A stretch of DNA of 64,000 nucleotides from contig NC_090766.1 in NCBI RefSeq assembly GCF_036898095.1, positions 40,986,209 through 41,050,208 on the forward strand, written 5' to 3'. The notes beneath the pieces were generated by a model that saw only the letters and a program-made list of their open reading frames with translations, was not told where the DNA came from and ran no database searches. The stretch is from Palaemon carinicauda (Eukaryota > Arthropoda > Malacostraca > Decapoda > Palaemonidae). Positions within the stretch are counted from its first letter, which is position 1. Each line of letters opens with the position of its first letter. Both the position numbers and the translations under genes were made by a program. Shown in pieces: positions 58,445-64,000 of the stretch.

Positions 58445-58785
58445 TCACAAGGCTGCGATGGCCGATGTTATTACGTCCCTGGCTGGTGAACTCCAGACTG
58501 GGGTTCGAGACCCACTCAAACTCGTTAGTTCCGTTGGTCACTGCAACCTCACCATTCTTATGAGCTAAGGGGGGGTGGGGTGGGGTTAGGGGAGCCTATA
58601 AGTATATCTGCTGAGCCATTAGCAGCCATTGCCTGGCCCTCCTTGATCCTAGCTTGGGTGGAGAGGGGGCTTGGGCGCTCATCAAATGTATGTATGGTCA
58701 GTCTTTAGGGCATTGTCCGGCTTGCTATGGTAATGTCACTGTACCTTGCCTCTACCATTCATGAGCAGCCTTTAAACCTTTAGAA
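58445..58785 (+). repeat. tRNA-derived SINE, best head in window
   Basis: The tRNA-like head has A box TGGCCGATGTTA (58459-58470) and an intact B box GGTTCGAGAC (58502-58511), about 43 bp apart as in a tRNA gene. The body includes TGCTGAGCCATTAGCAGCCA and GGGTGGAGAGGGGGCTTGGG. It ends near AGCAGCCTTTAAACC. It is not a functional tRNA: the acceptor and anticodon stems do not close. Confidence 0.82.
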
Positions 58786-58849
58786 GCATAATACGATCAA
58801 ATTGTTAGAACTTACTGTTTTCCACTTTCTTGGGTTAGAGTTCTCTTGC

Positions 58850-59146
58850 TTGAGGGTACACTCGAGCACGCTATTCTATCTTGTTTCTCTAACTCTTGTT
58901 TTTTTAAGCATTTATAGTTTATATAAGAAAGATCTAATTTAATGTTTTTGCTGTTCTTAAAATATTTCATTTTCATTGTTTATTATTCTCTTTTAAGCTT
59001 TTATTTCCCTGTTTACTTTCTTCACTGGGCTGTGTTTCCCTGTTGGAGACTTTGGGCTTATTGCATCTTGAATTTACATCTAGGATTATAACTTAGCCAG
59101 TATTAACAATAACAATAAGAGTAACAAAAAGGAAAAGGAAAATGAA

Positions 59147-59222
<76 letters not shown>
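58850..59222 (+). repeat. TAA-tailed retroposon, copy 7
   Basis: Starts near GAGGGTACACTCGAGCACGC, passes CTTCACTGGGCTGTGTTTCC and ends in a 75-bp (TAA)n tail (59146-59222). Confidence 0.78.
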
Positions 59223-59223
<1 letters not shown>

Positions 59224-59824
59224 GGATCACTGTTTAAAACATGACCTTTAATCGGTTCCCTTTTAACCTTCTAAAGCCTTAAATTTCCTCTCTTAAATTC
59301 CGACCACTAAATTTGGGAAATAAAAAAAATATTCTCGGTCACCAAAAATATAATTTATCAGTTGTTCGAGTGAACAGAGATTCGGATCAAATAGGAATAA
59401 CCATTTTTTTCTAGTTTATGTTTAAAATACAAATCAAAATGACTATTTCATTGATATCAACGATCAAATATTAAATATAGAGCATTTGGTATTTACGTTT
59501 GAAATGTAATACATGAATATTTTTATAACCAGTTACTTATATATCCGTGAAATGTACAAATATTCGAGAGATAGTTTTATATTAATTGAAAAAAAAGCTT
59601 CTTTATGTGTAGTTGTGGTTAGTATAGCATTGATTGATCATCCACGTAAAAGGATATAATGAAATGGGAATTATTATTGATCTATTGAAGAACAATTTTA
59701 AGTCTTAAAGTGTAGTGAACCTCATTTCTATATAGATAAGGCTATATACATCTCCCCTATAAAATGAAGAGAAATTACCTTGATATATATATGTATATAT
59801 ATATATATATATATATACATATAT

Positions 59825-59863
<39 letters not shown>

Positions 59864-59952
59864 TACATATATACATATAAATGTATACACACACACTCAT
59901 ATATATATATATATATATAATAGGCTTAGTTTACTTTATGAGCGATTATGTT

Positions 59953-59995
<43 letters not shown>

Positions 59996-60171
59996 CTGGT
60001 TCTACTGACGTGATGAACACAATGCTAGTTCTGCTTTAAACTCTTTCTTAATTTCCATTTCTAACCTTTTCTTAGATGTCCAAAAAAAAAAAACAGTTCC
60101 GGATTTTGTTAAGGAAGGAAAAATTTCTTTTTTTTTTTTGCGTCATTTAAAAAAGTTGTGAAGAGGAAATG

Positions 60172-60223
<52 letters not shown>

Positions 60224-60344
60224 CTCGTTTGCTTTTAAGAGTTCTCGTACGTATTGAAGCCAATATACAATGTTATCTTTATAAATAAGCAAAGATATAC
60301 TGTACGCACATTTACGTGCACAAACACATACACACATATTATTC

Positions 60345-60381
<37 letters not shown>

Positions 60382-60857
60382 GTACACATACACACATACA
60401 TATAAACACTGACATATATATATATATATATATATAAGAGATCATACATACAAGTGCACAAGATATGTGTAAAAGATATGTCATTGACTGGAGTCTGTTT
60501 ACATAAACACAACTCCATCGTTAACTATCTTATAAACAGTAATTTTCTTTATACTATAATGGATAAATCGTTTTACCCTTTAACCTATCTCAACAGTAGA
60601 GTAATGGTTTTCGAAAATATCAAATCTAATTAGTGCTTTAATTATGATGTACATACTAATTAAAGGGAAACACTTAATTAACAGAAATTCATTCAAGTTT
60701 TGATCCCAGCATTAAGCGAGAAAAGCTATTGTCATTTTTCAGACAAAAGTTTTAACATTGGATATAAAGTTGACTCCGAATTCATAGTTAAAAGCAATAG
60801 AAAAAATTGCATTAAAAATAGCATATAACAGATTTGCATTTACGTAACAGACAACAA
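59223..60857. other. AT-rich spacer with microsatellites
   Basis: No gene recognised. Microsatellites: TA/GTATA clusters 59782-59918, (GA)n 59959-59991, (CT)n 60176-60219, (TA)n 60348-60376 and 60415-60436. Confidence 0.6.
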
Positions 60858-61195
60858 ATGCAGCCGTTTCTAATCCACTGAAGGTAAAAGCCTCAAGGTA
60901 TCAACAACAAGAACAACAACAACAACAACAACGCAGCCGTTTCTAGTCCGCTACAGGACAAAAGTTTCAAACATGTCTTTTCTTATCTGGGGTTTGGCCA
61001 GTTTTCATCACCACGATAATCGCTGCAGGTTGCTGATGGTGGGATTTTTTATTTTGATCACTCTCAGCAAATCAACCAAGAATGGATGGCCCTGACTAGT
61101 GCAGCATTGCTGATCATGGGGATACAAAAAACCTTTCACCGCGTTATGGTATTCCCCTCTAGAATGTACCATAATGACCAAGCAAATAATAACGA
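60858..61195. repeat. Dispersed repeat with internal (CAA)n and a 39-bp duplication
   Basis: GCAGCCGTTTCTAATCCACT... (60860) is repeated as GCAGCCGTTTCTAGTCCGCT... (60933), separated by (CAA)n. It is followed by TGGGGTTTGGCCAGTTTTCA, GGTTGCTGATGGTGGGA and GCATTGCTGATCATGGGGAT. It looks like a SINE-type family from its phrase structure, but no other copy lies in the window. Confidence 0.5.
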
Positions 61196-61300
61196 CTCAT
61201 AAAATAAAAACATATTTCAGAAACAATCAGAATGTTCGTAAACTATGATTGACAAGGTGACCCATTCTGTCGGAAATGACAGACACAAAAAGGACGGAAG

Positions 61301-61554
61301 TGTGACGGCGCCGAGTAAGGGTGTGAACTGAAAGGCAGATTGGAAACGACTGAGTTGTTTATTAAGGAACACGCTTCTTTATATACAAAACCTCAAGGCA
61401 ACAGGACATGACCTGTTCGAGAGACAAACAATGTTACAGAGCAAAACGGAGACATGATCATTCAGGTTCTTTTTAGTGCGAGGGAAGAGCGCAGATACAA
61501 GCATAATATATACAAAAGGAATTATGTACAATTGTGTGACATACGGTTGGTACA
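61301..61554 (-). repeat. gypsy-2 3' LTR
   Basis: 254 bp; on the - strand TGTACCAACCGTATGTCACA to CGGCGCCGTCACA. The TATA box TATATAAAG is intact at 61377-61385. Confidence 0.93.
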
Positions 61555-61567
61555 TGGCTCCCCCCCT
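61555..61567 (-). promoter_or_regulatory. gypsy-2 polypurine tract
   Basis: On the - strand AGGGGGGGAGCCA sits directly before the LTR's TGTACC. It looks less altered than the long G-run of gypsy-1. Confidence 0.65.
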
Positions 61568-61588
61568 AAAAATGACATACTGTACATG

Positions 61589-62878
61589 TTAAATAGGGCG
61601 CCCTGATCTAGAGAGGCGAACTGTAGGCGGGTCATCTGGCAGAAGATAAGCAGGTTTTAGACGATCAATGGAGACCCAGTCTTCTTTCCCCCGAATGTTG
61701 AGGAGGAATGCTTTCGGACTGCGTCGGATCACAAGGAAAGGGCCCGTGTAAGGGGGCGTTAGTGGTGGCTTGCTGGTGTCGTTGCGCAGGAAGATGTGCG
61801 TTGCAGAGTGCAAGTCCGTTGGTATGTGATGCTTCGCTTGGGGCTTGTAAGTCTGGCGGCACGGAGTAAATTTTCCCACAACGTGACGTATGCGCTGGAG
61901 ATCGTCGGAGGAGGTTGTAGAAGGAAAAAATTCGGCAGGGACGACCAACGGGTCGCCATACACCATTTCGGCTGCCGAGACGTCAAGGACGTCTTTAGGA
62001 GTGGTTCTTAGTCCCAGGAGGACCCAGGGAAGCTGAGTAAACCAGTTGCAATCCTTGAAGTGGGACATCAAAGCTGCTTTGAGGGTGCTATGAAAACGTT
62101 CAACCATTCCATTGGCAGCGGGGTTGTAGGCCGTTGTCTGATGTAGGGTGATGCCCAGGAGATTCGCTAATGACGTCCATAATTGAGAGGTGAAACTGGT
62201 TCCCCTGTCAGAAGTAATATGCTCAGGGATACCGAATCTTGAAATCCATCCAGAGAGTAAGGCAGATGTACATGAGGCGGACGTTGCAGTTTCCATGGGA
62301 ATGGCTTCAGGCCAACGAGTGGAGCGGTCGATGACGGTAAACAGGTAACGATGTCCTTGTGATGTGGGTAGGGGGCCTACAACGTCGACGTGAATGTGTG
62401 CGAAACGACGCTGAGGTTGAGGAAAGGTGCCCACTCCTGAATCCATGTGTCGATGTACTTTAGAAGTTTGGCAAGAAGTACAGGCGCGGACACAATCCTT
62501 AGCATCCTTAGAAATGCCGTGCCAAATGAACTTTGCCTTTAGCAGCTGTGCAGTAGAACAGCACGAGGGATGTGAAAGGCCGTGGATGAAATCAAACACC
62601 TGTCGGCGCATGGGAGCAGGAATCCAAGGTCGCGGTCTACCAGTACTGACGTCACAGAGGAGGGTGGTGTTGGAGTCTTCGAGGGGAAAATCCTCCCAAC
62701 GGAGGGACGTGCAGGATGTCCTACAAGCTTGATACTCTGGATCCTGTCGTTGGGCTTCAGCCAGGGCGTTGTAATCCAATCCCAGTTGAACGGCAGCCAA
62801 CGTGTTTCTTGACAGGGCATCGGCAACGGGATTCATTTTCCCAGGGACGTATTGGAGGGTGCAATTGTATTCAGCCAC
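61589..62878 (-). pseudogene. gypsy-2 integrase region, 429-codon open stretch
   Basis: Open from the end of RNase H (A-E-Y-N-C-T-L-Q-Y-V, A-D-A-L-S-R) through the HHCC zinc module (H-G-L-S-H...C-T-S-C), the catalytic H-V-D-V-V-G-P, T-S-D-R-G-T and M-V-E-R-F-H (D, D, E all present), to the GPY/F-like Y-T-G-P-F-L-V-I-R-R and the stop at 61589. This integrase looks chemically intact, unlike gypsy-1, but it is cut off from upstream pol by a stop at 62896-62898 and has no own start beyond an internal ATG. Confidence 0.9.
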
Positions 62879-64000
62879 GGCGGAGAGATGTCGGCGTTAA
62901 CGGGCGGACCAGGCGTCAGACTGTCGAGTGAAGGCGTGCACCAGAGGCATGTGGTCTGTGCGAATGACGAAGGGCGTACCTTCTAAGAAATGGGGAAAGT
63001 GACGGACAGCCAAGTGCACCGCCAGCAATTCTCGATCGAAGGTAGAATAACCCGATTCTGCCTTGGACAGTTTTCTGCTGAAGAAGGCCAATGGGCGGGG
63101 CGAGCCTTTGACCACCTGCTCGAGTACTGCACCAATAGCGACGTTGCTGGCATCGGTGGAGAGAAGGAGAGGGGCGTGTGGGATAGGAAAAGTGAGAGCC
63201 GCAGCAGTTGATAAGGCCTTCTTTGCATTACAGAAGGCTGCTTCTTGAAGGGGACCCCACTTCAGGTCCTTTGGCTTGCCCTTGAGGGAGGCGTAGAGGG
63301 GAGCAAGAGTGGCGGCAATGGCTGGCAGAAAACGGTGATAATAGTTGATCATGCCCAAGATTCCTGCAGAGCTTTGACGGTCGAGGGCGTGGGGAAATTC
63401 TGAACGGCTGCTACCTTCTCAGGGAGGGGATGGACTCCTTCAGGAGTGATACGGTGCCCTAAGAACGACATTTCGTTGGCGCCAAAGGTACACTTGTCGT
63501 ACCGGACTACAAGGCCGTTTTGTTGCAGGCGGTCGAGCACGATGCGCAGGTGACGGAGGTGTTCCTCTTTTGAGGAGGAGAACACAAGTATGTCGTCCAC
63601 ATAACATACACAGAAAGGGAGGTCCCCTAAGATGCCATCCATGAGACGTTGAAACGTTGCCCCAGCATTACGAAGGCCAAAACAGGAGTAATTGAAGGTG
63701 TATATGCCAAATGGAGTGGTGATGGCGGTCTTGGGGATGTCTTCTGGGTTCATAGGCACCTGATATTACCCCTTCAAGAGGGCGAGCGTAGAGAAAACCT
63801 TCGCTTTGTGCAGGTAGGATGTTACATCGGCAATGTTTGGGAGGGGGTAGTGATCTGGTTCTGTTTGCATGTTCAGGCGCCTGTAATCCCCGCACGGACG
63901 GAGGGAGCCGTCTTTCTTCAGAACGATGTGTAATGGTGGCGACCATGGGCAAAGGCCCATTTTCTCCATTACGGCGAACGTCTGTTTGGCGGCTGCCAAT
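62879..64000 (-). pseudogene. gypsy-2 reverse transcriptase and RNase H, disrupted
   Basis: Visible blocks: L-H-I-V-L-K-K-D-G-S-L-R, F-S-T-L-A-L-L-K-G (near 63785), F-G-L-R-N-A-G-A-T-F-Q, Y-V-D-D-I-L-V-F (near 63590), S-T-D-A-S-N, F-D-R-E-L-L-A and R-T-D-H-M. In motif A the catalytic Asp of gypsy-1 (F-S-T-L-D) is Ala. Breaks: TAA in place of Tyr just after L-L-K-G (near 63764), a two-base loss near 63360 shifting frame at L-Q-E, and TAA in place of Gln near 62896. About ten residues are missing before W-S-P-P-L-H relative to gypsy-1. Continues beyond the window. Confidence 0.9.

Larger units (their letters stand above)
61301..64000 (-). mobile_element. Ty3/gypsy LTR retrotransposon (gypsy-2), - strand, 5' part outside window
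   Basis: Same family as gypsy-1: 3' LTR (61301-61554), polypurine tract, and pol from integrase back to reverse transcriptase, running off the right edge. The expected target duplication partner is outside the window; the left flank is GAAG. It has its own set of breaks, not shared with gypsy-1, so the two decayed independently. Confidence 0.95.

Noticed and set aside
58451..58525. Functional tRNA gene
   Set aside because: A and B boxes are present but acceptor and anticodon stems do not pair, and the body continues as a repeated SINE family.

Overview
This is eukaryotic, repeat-dominated DNA with no recognisable host protein-coding gene. The mix suggests an arthropod, most plausibly a decapod crustacean (prawn, shrimp or crab): DIRS1-like tyrosine-recombinase retrotransposons, a Ty3/gypsy family, RTE-type LINE debris, tRNA-derived SINEs, TAA-tailed retroposons, and very long TA, GA/CT and ATT microsatellites. 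That assignment is inference from repeat content, not from a marker gene.

Layout. 1-14.9 kb: two copies (A, 1-5167; B, 9325-14845) of a roughly 5-kb segment. Each carries a 33-bp minisatellite and a 23-bp GC-rich minisatellite that is a relic in A and a clean array in B. A 30-bp minisatellite follows B. 14.9-23.4 kb: a structurally complete DIRS element (DIRS-a, + strand) sits inside that 30-bp minisatellite. It has inverted terminal repeats, an internal complementary region (ICR) matching both ends, a zinc-binding/RGG-rich ORF1, and a decayed reverse transcriptase-RNase H-methyltransferase-like-tyrosine recombinase ORF2. 23.4-28.9 kb: AT-rich spacer, SINE, TAA-tailed retroposon, a 64-bp-stem hairpin, a MADF-bearing PIF/Harbinger-like remnant and a LINE scrap. 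28.9-33.3 kb: a complete but dead Ty3/gypsy element with two 255-bp LTRs and an AATG target duplication, inserted in a SINE. 33.3-41.5 kb: retroposons, microsatellites, an 86-bp satellite (about 25 units), a repeat rich in AGGTCA half-sites, and a 236-bp TA-flanked MITE. 41.5-45 kb: a satellite of 157-182-bp monomers carrying CACGTG palindromes, then two inverted 178-bp arms flanking a GGTAAG-rich array. 45-54.1 kb: a second DIRS element of a related family (DIRS-b, - strand), also with ICR and inverted repeats. 54.1-61.3 kb: microsatellites, RTE fragments, a 322-bp satellite built from an RTE reverse-transcriptase fragment and interrupted by a 500-N assembly gap, SINEs and spacer. 61.3-64 kb: a second gypsy copy (- strand) that runs off the window.

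No element looks autonomous. All four large retrotransposons carry stops and frameshifts, and several have lost catalytic or structural parts: gypsy-1 integrase has Asp changed to Asn, gypsy-2 reverse transcriptase motif A has Asp changed to Ala, and DIRS-a lacks the recombinase core-binding region. The main interest is structural: nested insertions that give relative ages, DIRS termini whose ICR can be checked base by base, satellites seeded from coding transposon fragments, and satellite arrays loaded with regulatory-looking motifs (E-boxes, nuclear-receptor half-sites, splice-donor consensus). All coordinates and identities are by eye.
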